NCBI RefSeq assembly: GCF_901933205.1
Contig: NC_044590.1
Coordinates: 7,455,501 to 7,519,500 of the forward strand
From: Camarhynchus parvulus
Lineage: Eukaryota; Chordata; Aves; Passeriformes; Thraupidae
DNA: 64,000 nucleotides
Reading direction: 5' to 3'
Each line of letters begins with the position of its first letter. Position 1 is the stretch's first letter. This document shows positions 27,901-38,400 of this stretch, piece by piece. The position numbers and the translations under genes were made by a program. Under the pieces are notes generated by a model that was not told the DNA's origin, did not search any database, and saw only the letters and a program-made list of their open reading frames with translations.

Positions 27901-28134
27901 GCAGCATGACACCTTCCTTTCTGCTGTGCAGGTGAGGGACACATGGATCTTTCCCTGCGGGGTGGCTGGGGCCTTGGGCATGGCTGTGCCAGTGAATGGG
28001 TCACTTTGTGCATGTGAGGAGCTCTGCTGTGCAGCTTCTTAGTGGATGTTGTTAACAGATCAATCTGTGCTATCAAAGTTTTGCTTTTACTGTGTGAGTG
28101 AAATCATCCTTGAGCCACATTGTTTTTGTAACTT

Positions 28135-28380
28135 AGAATCATAGAACAGTTTGGGTTTAAAGGTACCTTCCAAAATGATCTAGTCCAGACTCTCTGCCAT
28201 GGGCAGAGATATCTTCCACTACACCAGGTTGCTCCAGCTTGACCTTGAGCACCTCCAGGGATGGGGCAGCCACAGCTTCTCTGGCCAAGCTGTGCCAGTA
28301 TCTTACCAACTTCATTGTAAAAAAAATCTTCCTCCTTATCTCTGGTCTAAATGTTCCCTCTTTTAGGAAACAGGCCCTGA
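28135..28380 (-). mobile_element. CR1 LINE 3' end
   Basis: On the plus strand it begins 'agaatcatagaacagtttgg' and passes through 'gccatgggcagagatatctt', 'ccaggttgctcca' and 'ccagggatggggcagccaca'. This is the reverse complement of a CR1 3' end, including the gattctatgat-type terminal motif. Confidence 0.85.
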
Positions 28381-28781
28381 TAAAATGTTTGTTCCCATCA
28401 CTCTGAGTGTCTGTGGTGTGTAGTGTGAGTTACCTGGCCCTGGCATGTGCCCCAAGCCCCTGGGTTCTGTCTGTGCTCAGAGCTGGCATTTTACTCCTTG
28501 CCATGTGTCAGGTCGATATCAAATAGCTCTTCTTAGTAAAAGGGGAATTAAATGCTCTCTCTCTATTTTGTCTTTATTACGTTTGGTGCACAGGAATCGA
28601 TCTGCCCGCACCGGGAGTCACTTTAAGCAGCTTTATCCCCTTCATGAACCTTTTTCTGCGGAACCTTCCCAACCAGAACATTTTCCATTCCAGCTCCAAA
28701 CCCCCAGAGTTCCATCAGCCCCGTCCTGCCTCCCTGCTCTGCCCCGTGCCCCCTTCCCTTCCCGGGTCACCGGGGGCAGCC

Positions 28782-28895
28782 GGGGGTCCCTGCCTGGCCC
28801 GGGGTCTCTGCTCGAACCGGGGGTCCCTGCCCGAGCCGGGGGTCCCTGCCTGGCCCGGGGGTCCCTACTGGAACCGGGGGTCCCTGCCCGCTCCG
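28782..28895 (+). repeat. 19-bp minisatellite, six units
   Basis: There are six tandem 19-bp units, each close to ggggtccctgcccggaccg. Units start at 28782, 28801, 28820, 28839, 28858 and 28877 and differ mainly in the last eight bases. Such GC-rich minisatellites are often length-variable and G-quadruplex prone. Confidence 0.85.
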
Positions 28896-28926
28896 GACCC
28901 GCCGGTCCCTGCCCCGGGGCCGCTCG

Positions 28927-28945
28927 CCGCCAGCAGGGGGCGGCA
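28927..28945 (+). promoter_or_regulatory. CTCF-binding motif
   Basis: The sequence ccgccagcagggggcggca contains the vertebrate CTCF core (CCA-n-AG-G-GGGC) with a GC-rich flank, essentially a consensus site. It sits inside the CpG-rich island between the MAPRE1 side and the BPIFB/TENP side of the window. Occupancy is not shown by sequence alone. Confidence 0.6.
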
Positions 28946-28979
28946 CAGCCCAAGGGAGCCGCCCTGAGCTCCGGAGGCC

Positions 28980-28996
28980 GCGGGTTCGAGTCCCGC
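28980..28996 (+). other. tRNA-like T-arm (B-box)
   Basis: A perfect T-arm is present: stem GCGGG (28980-28984), seven-base loop TTCGAGT, stem CCCGC (28992-28996). It contains the RNA polymerase III B-box GGTTCGAGTCC. No matching 5' acceptor strand, D-arm or A-box is found in the preceding 80 bases, so it is not a complete tRNA gene. It may be a 3' tRNA relic or chance. Confidence 0.4.
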
Positions 28997-31900
28997 AGTT
29001 CCAGCCCCGCGCTGGGTGTCCGAGCCAGCTCACTCTGCTCCCGAGCGTGCCCCGCGGCCTTTTCCTGGAGCTCCTCTGCGCTGCGTGGGTGTATTTCATC
29101 AGAAATCCGCCAGGCCTTGTCACCAGATTAGCTCTGGGCCCGTGCACCCCCTGCACTGCACGGATGCTCCCCACTCCCGTCCCTGCTTCTTTCCCCCTGC
29201 GAGAGCCGAGCTCCTCGCCCATCCAATGGCTCTTCCGTGTGGAAGCATGGGGACCCAGGGAGGATGTGTGAGAAATGTGGCATCTCCTCGGCGCACAGGA
29301 CACGGGATGAGTGCTAATAAATACCGGCACCAGCTGTAGGTGTGAACTGGACGCTGAGTCCCACGGGGTCAGAGGCAGGAGAGCCACCTACCTGCACGGT
29401 GTGACCCTGTACTTTGCCAGCCTGCTCGGGATTTTAATGCCTCTTTGTCCTTTAATGCCTTTTTGTCTCCTTCTCTCAGAATCACATTGGTTGTTTTGAT
29501 GTTTCTGCCCCAAGACAGAATGGACACGCCATCACCAAACTGATGGAAAGGAAATGGCACCTGGGCGAGTTAGACCTCATCCGTGCTCGTCAGGCTAATT
29601 AACTCATCAGCAAGGTTTGTTTAACATGAACTCACTCCCTGGTTTCAGCTGCAATTTCTTTAGAGCAGTCGGTGTCTTCCTGGATATAAGCATTTATTTC
29701 CATAACGCTGACTCCAAACCCTGCCTGCCTGCAGGGCTGTAATTTATCCCCCGAGGAGCATCTGGACAAAGCAGGGTACTAATTCTGCCACCTGTGCTGA
29801 TGATTTGTCCGAAGAGACCGTGTCAAGTCTCTATTAAAAGCTGTGAATAAGACAGAAAGCCTGAAATCTTTGCTCCTAGAAGATGTATGAATGTAATATA
29901 AAGCTGCTGCTAATTCTTCCCAGGGATTAATGGAGACTATCAAGGACAATTTCACTCAATACCGCTTTTCTTTTTGTAAAGTAAAGCTTCCCCAAACCTC
30001 AGGCAAGGCAGAAACATGACTTTGAGTCCGTGTCGCTATCCTTCAGTCAAATAGAATTAGCTGTCTTTATTTAAAAAGTCTTCACTGGCACCACAGTGCC
30101 AACACTTTCTGAGACAACAAAATGGACAGAAATCCATTTTCCAGCCTGAGAGGAAGGCAAAAAAATAAATTGGAAGAATGAAGAGTGAGGAGGAATTGAG
30201 GCGTTCACAGCGCTTGCAGTGTGAGTGATTGGAAGTGATGGGAAGAAAGCAGGAGAGGGATTCATTTGCTTAAAACATAGAACTGGAATTGACTTTGAGG
30301 TGCACGTTGCATCACTGAGGAACCCAGGCTCTGCTGGGGGAGTGCTGGGCATCAGCAGGACGGGAGGGAGGGATAGAGAGATGCTGGTGTAGGTCAGCCA
30401 CTGCAGAAGGCAGGGATGGCTCTGGCCATGCACCCCAAACACGGGGCAGACAGCTGGTGTGTGCCCTGTGGTCCATCACTGGAGCTCCCGGCAGTCCTTC
30501 AGGAAGGTCACAACCTCTTCCGCTCACCAAGTGTGCCTTGTGTGGGGCCAGCTGAGAAAGGATGCCCCAGGGAAACCCGGAATGGGCCACACCTGAAAGG
30601 CCAGATGCAAAACACCCACCCAGAAATGTGTCGCTTGGGTCTTTGCAGTGACAGATACCAATAAAATATTGCAAAACTTGGTGAAGCCAGTGCCTGCCCA
30701 AATAGCTGGGAAGGGATTTGCAAGGCTGCCCGGGCTTCCCTGGGTGTCCCTGTGAGCCCTCCAGCCTGAGCTGCTGTCAGTGTTGCGTTGGGGAGCTCTG
30801 GGCAAGGTCTGAACACCCCTCTGCAGAAGTGTCTCCATTTTTGCACTGCAGAGTGTCCGCTGAGTGACGCTTTTCTGTGCATTTCTTCTCTGTCTCACTG
30901 CATCTGCCTGATGAAGTTTGTCCCTTTTTGCAGGCTGATAACATTATGCTCCTTCTGCTTCTGTTGGCGTCTCAGAAGAAGAAAATTTCCTGTCTATAAA
31001 ATTCCTGGAGACATCGATTTGTGCTTATCTCATGGCAGTGATTTTACCCGCCTTTGCTGTTTATGCTCAGCATTGCGGATGCTTCCAGAAATCAATGCTG
31101 CTGCTCTGCCTCCTCCTGACAGGCAGCTCCTGGCAGCTGCTGCCCGTGCCTCTGTGTCCTTCTCCCTTTTTTCCCTGCCTGTGTGGCCCTTGCCTGAGAT
31201 TATGTTCCTGCTTCTCAAGTTGCCCGTGTAGGAAACTGCAGGGCTGAGTGATCAGACACGGGTACAGCTGCAAAGGAGCGCTCTGACGTCTGCCCACGCA
31301 CGCCCTGCCACGGCTCTGGGGTTTGTGTGCCAAGCAGCAGCCCCAGGTCAGCCTGAGCTTGGCAAGGCTGGCTGTGCTGCAGGAGTGATGGGTATTAATT
31401 AAGCTGCTCTGCCCTCCCGGGCTGCTGACAATGGGAGCTGCTAAACCAGCACCTGTAAATCTGGCCCTGGGGATTGTGGGTTTCTGTCAATCCTGGGCTC
31501 AAGTCAAGTCCCAAAACGTGAGGAGGGTTTGAGTCCTTCAGTTCTTGCTAAAACCTTCCAGATCCTTTCTAGGAGATTCTAGTTTTAAGTTTTGGCAAAT
31601 CCTCTTGCTCAAAATTAGTTTTGGAGCCTGGCTCTGGGAAGATTAATCCATCCCAAACCAACCAGAACACAGGTAACTCCACAGAGACAGTGCTGCACTA
31701 ATGCCATGTTTCTGGTGCTGAATTCAGCATTTTACACTGCATTGGGGAGCTCAGAGACAGCTCCTTCCTTCCACTTCCCTGAGCAATTTCATTAACAAGA
31801 GTGGGAAAAAAATCTCCCCTGAACAAACCAGCTCGCAGTGAGGCAGAAGAGCCAGAGCAGTGAGTCACCCTTTTCCATGTGCTGCATTCCAGGCTCTGGG

Positions 31901-34900
31901 CTGAGCTGCCCCTGACCAAGGTGCCTGACCCCCTCCCAGGGCAGATCTGCTATGCTGCCACATTCCCCACTAAAATCCTGGATGGGAAAAACAATTCATC
32001 ACCCCAACTTTAGGATTCCAGAGACCAGGCTGTGAGTTCACAGCCCCGCTGCAGTCAGCGCTTAAAACTTATTTTGTTCCCCCCACCCTTTCCCAGTTTC
32101 TGTTCCAGCACAGCAGTTTGCTGGGTCATTTTCCTCCCCAAGTGCTTTCTCCTTCCCCTTGGGCTGCTGCCTTCTGGTTGGCATCAGGGAATTACTTCCA
32201 TCGACATCTGGGCTGAGCAGTTCATTAATGTTCACAGCATCCCTTTGGAAGCAGCCACGGACTCCTAGGAAGTGTCCCTGAGAGGGAAAAGGCTGAACAT
32301 CTGTACACAGCAGCTCCATCACAGGCTGCAAGCCCTGCCACCAGATTTAGGCTTTTTACCTCAAGAGAGAGGATTCACTTTATGTATACTCTAAACAAGG
32401 AGTTACTATTTGCCCATTAAAGAATTTCAACACTCTGAGGCTACTCCTTTTAGTTTTAGTTTTTATTTGTCACATAGCAGTGAAGGAAAGCTGTGCTCCT
32501 CTAGCTTGCAAACCTCTGGAATGTCTCAAAACCACCATCTGTCATTAAAATGTAGTGCAAAAATTCTGATTTTATTTCATCTTCAGCCTTGCTCAGCATT
32601 TTAATTTGACCTGTAGGGTGCAATTCTCCTAAGTTTTCCCTAGGCTTCCATGGTTCTGAATATTGGAGAAAAAAAATCAGTGAATTTAATAATATTAAAT
32701 AAATTATTACATTTAATTACTTTAATATTACTCTTCTAAAGATCCTGTTGCTTTTTAACCTGCCTTCTTGCAGAACCCCAAGCCTGGGGCAGTGCAGGAT
32801 GCCAGAGGCTGCTCTGGAGCATTTCTTCTCTGTGGGTGTTGGTCTTTCCTTGAGCCCTTCTGCTTTCCAGCAGTTGTGTTGAGACAATCTCTTCTACAAT
32901 TTCTTGCAATGCTTTATTTTAATATATCTTCCCTTGTCACTGCAGGACTGAATCCAGCCTCCTGGTCAGTGATATCTAAATCACTGCTGCAAGGAGAGGA
33001 TGAAATATGGGTGCATGAGAGGGGAGACAAGGGATGTGACTGAGGAGGAAAAAGTCACAGAGCAAGAAGAAATATGGGCAGGGTGTGTAAAATGGGCTGT
33101 GCTCCTCACAGCTGCTGTCAGTGCCATGGTTCAGGTGTGCTGCAGGATCCCATGGAGCAGCGAGAGCATCCGATGGGATCCTGGCTCTGCTGGGCACGTA
33201 CACATACACAGCAACTCAGGTGCTTATTGCACACACAGGGACACTCTGAAACCAGCTGGAAATCCACATTTGTTCTTGCTCAGCAGCTGGCTTTTGGCAG
33301 CAGTGATATTCCTGCACATGGCTGGAGCAGCGTCATGGACAATTCCGTGTGGGTGTGCTCATGGTGACTGCTCAGCCTGGTGCATCTGGATCTCTGAAAG
33401 GGGACAAAAAAGCAGCAGCATGGATAGGTTGCCTGTTAAGATCATCTAGTTCATCCCCTGGTTTTGGGACTAGACTGCCACCAGCGCATCAAATGCAGTG
33501 CTGGTTGAATGTTAAACAAAACAAGTTTCAGTGACAAGCCAAAGTTTGCTCCACTGAGCAAAGGGCAGCACATGCTGAGGGATCCAGTGCAAGCACTTTG
33601 CTGCTGCTGCAAGAACACACCTCATGGAGTATTGAAGAGAATCCTGAGTATATTTTCCTGCCTTCTGTATTCCCAGGGGACAACTAGCCTTAAACTCACT
33701 GTGGTGGTAGCAGCTTTCTCCTAACTTCAATTTGATTCTCCAGCTTTGTTTGTTCCTGTGCCAGCCTTGTCCCTGAGCCCAGGCAGCTCTCCTCCCTCTC
33801 TCCTCTCCTTCTCCTCTCCCGTGTTTGTGGAGGGTGATTGTATCTCTGCTGCTCCCTGTTCCATGAGGCTGAGCACACCAGCCCCTCTCCAGCTCCCCAG
33901 CTCCCTCAGCAGCTCTTTGCTGCTCCCCACGTCCATCCCAGCTGAGCACGGGTGACCAGACCCAAACAAAGTGCCCAGATAAAATCTTCCCAGGGCCCTG
34001 CACAATGGAAACTTCTGCTAAGCCCAGCCAAGATATCTCCTGCAGGATGAGACTTTCCTTTGAAATCCATGTTGCTGCTACCAGTGTTCAGCTACCATAA
34101 GTGTTGCTTATTCAAAACTATGTTAATCGTTGGCTTTGTGCTTTTCAATACAACTTCACTGTTTACATGGCACTTTACAGACCCATCTGAAATCAATCTA
34201 AATGCCAACCTTTACCAGGTCTCTGCAACTCTCAGCATCGCTGTTTGTCAAGAAAATATTTTCCCAGTACTTAACTTGAAACAGGAATAAGTCTTTTAAA
34301 TCTGACACCTTGCCAGGTTGCCAAAAATAGATATTCTAGGTCTAAATCTCCTCAAACCCACATTCCTTGTGCTCTGTGTGCTGCCTTCCTGCATGGGAAG
34401 TTACGTCAGCCTTCTGCTAGGAGTCTTTATAATTCTACTATTTCCTAGAAAGGTTGTTTTCCCCATAGGGATTCGGGATCCACTTGTGCAGGTCACGCTT
34501 TTTTGGACAGATGGGATGGCCAGAAAGCAGCATCTGGAGGCCAAATGAGCAGTGACTCAGGTGTTGCAGTGGTGTTGCCTTGTTTCGAACAAGAAAATTG
34601 GCATCTGGGTGGTGCTTGCCAGGAGCAGGAGCAAAGGGATGCCTGGTCATGGCCCAGGGAGGCTGAGCAGAAGAGGCGTGTCCACTTGGCTGCAGATTTT
34701 ATATAAGGGATGCTACTTTCATCTCAGATGTGGGGAACAAAGGGACATCACAGAGTCTGGAGGAGTCCAGAGGAGCCCGAGTGGAGCCAAGAGCCCGTCC
34801 CAGCTGGCTGCAGCTGAGTCAGGTAACATCCTCCAGGTGCTGGTTGTGTGGTGGCAGGGTGACAGCTGCACTGGCAGGGTCCTCATGCTGGAAGTGCTTG

Positions 34901-35345
34901 ACTGCTTTGGTTGGAGATTGTGCTGGGCACCCAGCTCCTGATCACCTCCCTATGTCTGCTGTGTCATAATTAAATTTATGTTAGTAGTTATTAAGTTATA
35001 ATTTCTAGCTTGTTTATTTTCATCACTTGTGCTTTAGTTTATTGCTTTTGAGAGGTAGAAGGAGCACAGATAATCCTCAGATGCTTCTCTTGTCAAAGCC
35101 CCTCACCAAAAGACCTGTACCTGTGTATTGCAGGGATACAGAGATAGTCTAAACAACAAGTTTGGCTTCTTTTGTGTGAACATTTTGGGCCAGTCACAAG
35201 GGATGAGGAACGGGCTTTTATTGACCCACACGTGGAGCCTGTCCATGTGCGTGGACATGAAGAAGGTTCTGTTGCTCTGGGCTTGAACAGAGTCTCCTTT
35301 GATCCAGACAAAGAGTAAAGGAGGGATTCCTTTCTTGACTTCTTT

Positions 35346-35356
35346 CCTCATAAAAA
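35346..35356 (+). promoter_or_regulatory. TATA-like element upstream of the BPIFB gene
   Basis: CTCATAAAAAC lies about 85 bases before the start codon. A transcription start near 35375-35385 would give a 5' leader of about 55 bases. The assignment is inferred, and an upstream non-coding exon is possible. Confidence 0.35.
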
Positions 35357-35436
35357 CACTGGGGTCACTTCTGAGAGTTTTTTTTCCTCACTGTCCCCTC
35401 TGATGTCTCCCTTGCCAGCAGGGGAATCTTCTGGAC

Positions 35437-38400
35437 ATGATGGTTTTGAAGCTTTTTGGAATCATTTTTTTCTGTGGCCTCCTCTCACCCTCGCAGGAAG
35501 TCTTGTCTGGTCTGTCCTGTGCTGTCAGCCCGCGGGCGATGCAGAATGGTAACTACAGAAAACACCTCCAAGTTGTGTTTGCTTTGAAAGCTCTGGGGGG
35601 GTAAAACTTCCTGAGTTTTGCTCCCCATCATCTTTATTTCATAATTCCTCAGGGCTGCAGACTTTGCTCAGAGCCCCTGAGAGCCATCACCAGATTCATG
35701 GGACAGGGAAATCTCTGCTGCAGAACTGGGGCACGTTTCAGCTCCAAGCAGCCACACAGAATTTCAGGGCTAGATCTGGGTTATTTCCTCTTTTTTTTTT
35801 CTCAGTTTCTCATTTCCATATTGGAGCAGCTGATATTTGACAAACAGCTGCTGTGAAGTAGCAGACATAATAACATTTGCAACGTTCAGGCTTGTTTCAA
35901 GTTGTTTCTACTAAAAAACTCCAAAAGCGGAAAGCAAAAACAAACAGGCAAAAATCAACAAGTAAAAACCTCTTTGACAAAGGGGAGATGAGTTGTGAGT
36001 GGAACCCAGCCCCTGAGCGGGGTCACTGGTGCTCCTGGCAGTGCACAGCCAAGCTGTGATGTTTGAATTGGAGTCTGGGATGCTTTCCACTGCTTGTCCT
36101 GTTTACTTCACCAAGGGCAGCTTTGGTTTATTGCACCAAAGTTGTAAAATACCATTCCTGTGTTATTTTACTGCATGGAGACAGCTGATGTCTCTCCATG
36201 AGGAGTTCTGGGGAGTGGAGGGGCTTTGCTGTGCCAGGATGGATCTGCTTGAGGGGGGAGAAGTCACTGCTGCCCGTGCTGGTCCTCACACACAGATGTC
36301 TTCCAGTTCTCTCAGATGCCATAATTCATAGTGGGCTCATCCACCAGCACCTGCAGGGTCTCGTGGTTCCCAACATCATGGGTGAAGGGAGTCAGCTGAG
36401 CTCTCCTACCAGCATCACGGAGTAAGTGCTTCCCTGTGAGTGCTCCTTCAGCATCAGTTCTGAACCAGACAGGCTGAGCTGTCCCTGGCAGGCTTGGCCT
36501 GGGCTGTTATCCTTGTTTTAATGTGGTACTGAAATTCTGACCCAACAGTGTTGGTGTGGCCCCAGCAAGGGATGCTGCAGGTTGTAGGTGCAGAGTGAAG
36601 CTCTGGTGGTGCTGTTAATGCCTGGCAGCACTGAGAGAGGCAAAAGGCACCACAGAGGGAAAAAGCAGACAGCTCTCCAAAGTCAGCTTCCACCCCAGTC
36701 TGGTTCTAGGCTTCTTGTAGCCTGCTGTCTCTTATCCTTGTACCTCCAGCTGGAGGTGGCTGGGGTGCTGTGGGTCTTCTCTGGGTGCAGCTGCTCAGCT
36801 GCTGGAAGGTGCCAGCCTTTTTCATTTGTGCCAGCCTTTGCTGTTGTTCACAGCCTGCACCTCATCAAGGTCCGGGTGCCCAGGCTGTCGGTGGTGCTGC
36901 TGCCAGGGATCGGGGTCCAGCTGACCATCGGGGCAAAGCTGCAGCTCAGAGGCAACTGGTGAGTGGGGATTCAGTGAGGGAAACCCCTACCCTGGCATAT
37001 TTCGCATCTCTTAAGGATTTTGAAGTGTTTGTTACCTATAATAAAGTCACAGAGCAAAACAGACACCAAAAGATCACTGGTGGCATTGCAGGAAATGGAG
37101 AAGCCTGCTTCTCCTGGCTTTGGTGAGTTTCTGTATGTAGAGGCTGAGAGATGCAATAATCCCATTTGCTTTTTTTTGCAGCTTGGTTGGCCTGCTCTCA
37201 GAACTCATTGATATCTTAGTGGAAGTGAACATTACTGCAAACATTAAATGCACAAACTTTGAATCTGGCACGTTCCAGGTTGTCACTGAAGACTGCCTCT
37301 GCATTCTTGGGGCCATAAAGATCAAGGTCCTTTCTGGGTAAGTGCCTGTGGATTTATGTTTTTGTTACGTGCGATCTTCTCCTCTTTATTAATACGGAAA
37401 GTCTGCCAGGACACAGACGGTGCTCACTGATACAGAGCCAGGCCTCAGGGTGGAATTTCCTCCCTATTGCCAATGCCAATTGCATCAGTGGAATGAGGGT
37501 TAATTTGCCCTGTTTGCCTGTGGAAATTTTAAGGTCTGAAGCATGAGGTTTGGTACCTTTCCCATCACACTTTCTCTAGACTGAGCTGGAGAATTGATAT
37601 CCAAAGGGTAGGAGTAATAGGGCTGGGAGAATTCCAGGAAAACAGGACCATTACATTCCCTGGTTTTGTACTCTGCCTTTGGCTGCTGTCCCATGCCTGG
37701 CATGTGGAGTTTCCCTCTGACTGCTGTGGTTGTGTGTAATTCCATGCAAATGTCCTATCTCTTGCTCAGTCTTATTAAATTCTTGACAGCAAGGATTTGC
37801 TGACTTCATGTATTGATGAACTCAGCAGTAAATTGATAATGGGAAATATTTTCTTCTCTTGCTTTTGAATTGCTCACTTTTCAGGTTCATAGAAATTCTC
37901 CTAATTAATTTTTGCATTATGCATTATATTTCAATCAGTGCAGCAGCTGCTTTGAAAAATGCTGTGTGAGTGAGCAGAGGAACACAGCTCACCTGCTCTG
38001 GGGGTCATGGTTTAATTTTTAGCAGGATTAAAGTGATGGTTTGCAGGAAGTGAACCCCTAGGGGGGCAAGAGAAGTGTAGATATACACAAATGACTTCAT
38101 GGCAGCTCCTCAGATCCATTTGTAGGCAGAATTTGGGCATAAATAACAGGTGCTCTATGAATTCCTGCTGCATCTTGCCAACCCAACAGTCTAGAAATAT
38201 ATTGATTATCAGACAAAACTGCCTCTGTGCTGCTGCAGGCATCACAGGTCCTGAGTGAGTTGTTCAGCAGCAGTGTGGAAATGTCACACAGCAGATTTCT
38301 CCTCTTGTTATTCCAGATGCAAATTGTTTGTTCCCAGTAAGTAACATGAAGATATTTCCTAACAGCTCCCTCTTCCCTTAACTACAGCACTGATTTAAAT

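Larger units (their letters stand above)
28600..29250. promoter_or_regulatory. CpG-rich island, possible orphan promoter or insulator
   Basis: GC content and CpG density rise sharply here compared with the flanks. The island holds the 19-bp minisatellite, the CTCF-like motif and the tRNA-like T-arm listed below. No coding exon with a good start or splice sites is visible. The 228-codon plus-strand frame and the 206-codon minus-strand frame across it are best explained by the scarcity of stops in GC-rich sequence. It could be the promoter of an unannotated transcript or a domain boundary 6 kb upstream of the BPIFB gene; that role is inference. Confidence 0.5.
1966..35436. other. 33-kb gene-poor interval between MAPRE1 and the BPIFB gene
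   Basis: I found no exon here that I can support on either strand. Open frames reach at most about 228 codons, and the longest lies in the CpG-rich patch, where stops are rare. None resembles a known protein or continues across good splice sites in phase. The interval holds the CR1 fragments, LTRs, simple repeats and CpG-rich segment listed separately. In mammals EFCAB8 and SUN5 occupy the corresponding place. A non-coding RNA or poorly conserved exons could have been missed. Confidence 0.5.

Noticed and set aside
28900..29003. Complete tRNA gene
   Set aside because: Only the T-arm folds. No acceptor strand complementary to the 3' AGTTCCA, no D-arm and no A-box are present upstream.
28445..29131. 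228-codon plus-strand open frame across the CpG island
   Set aside because: It runs through the 19-bp minisatellite and a CR1-flanked region, and minus-strand frames of similar length overlap it. Low stop density in GC-rich DNA explains it.
34318..34548. Hydrophobic 76-codon frame as an alternative signal-peptide exon for the BPIFB gene
   Set aside because: It has no donor in the needed phase. The exon at 35437-35548 has a start, a signal peptide, a good donor and the exact phase 1 junction to exon 2.
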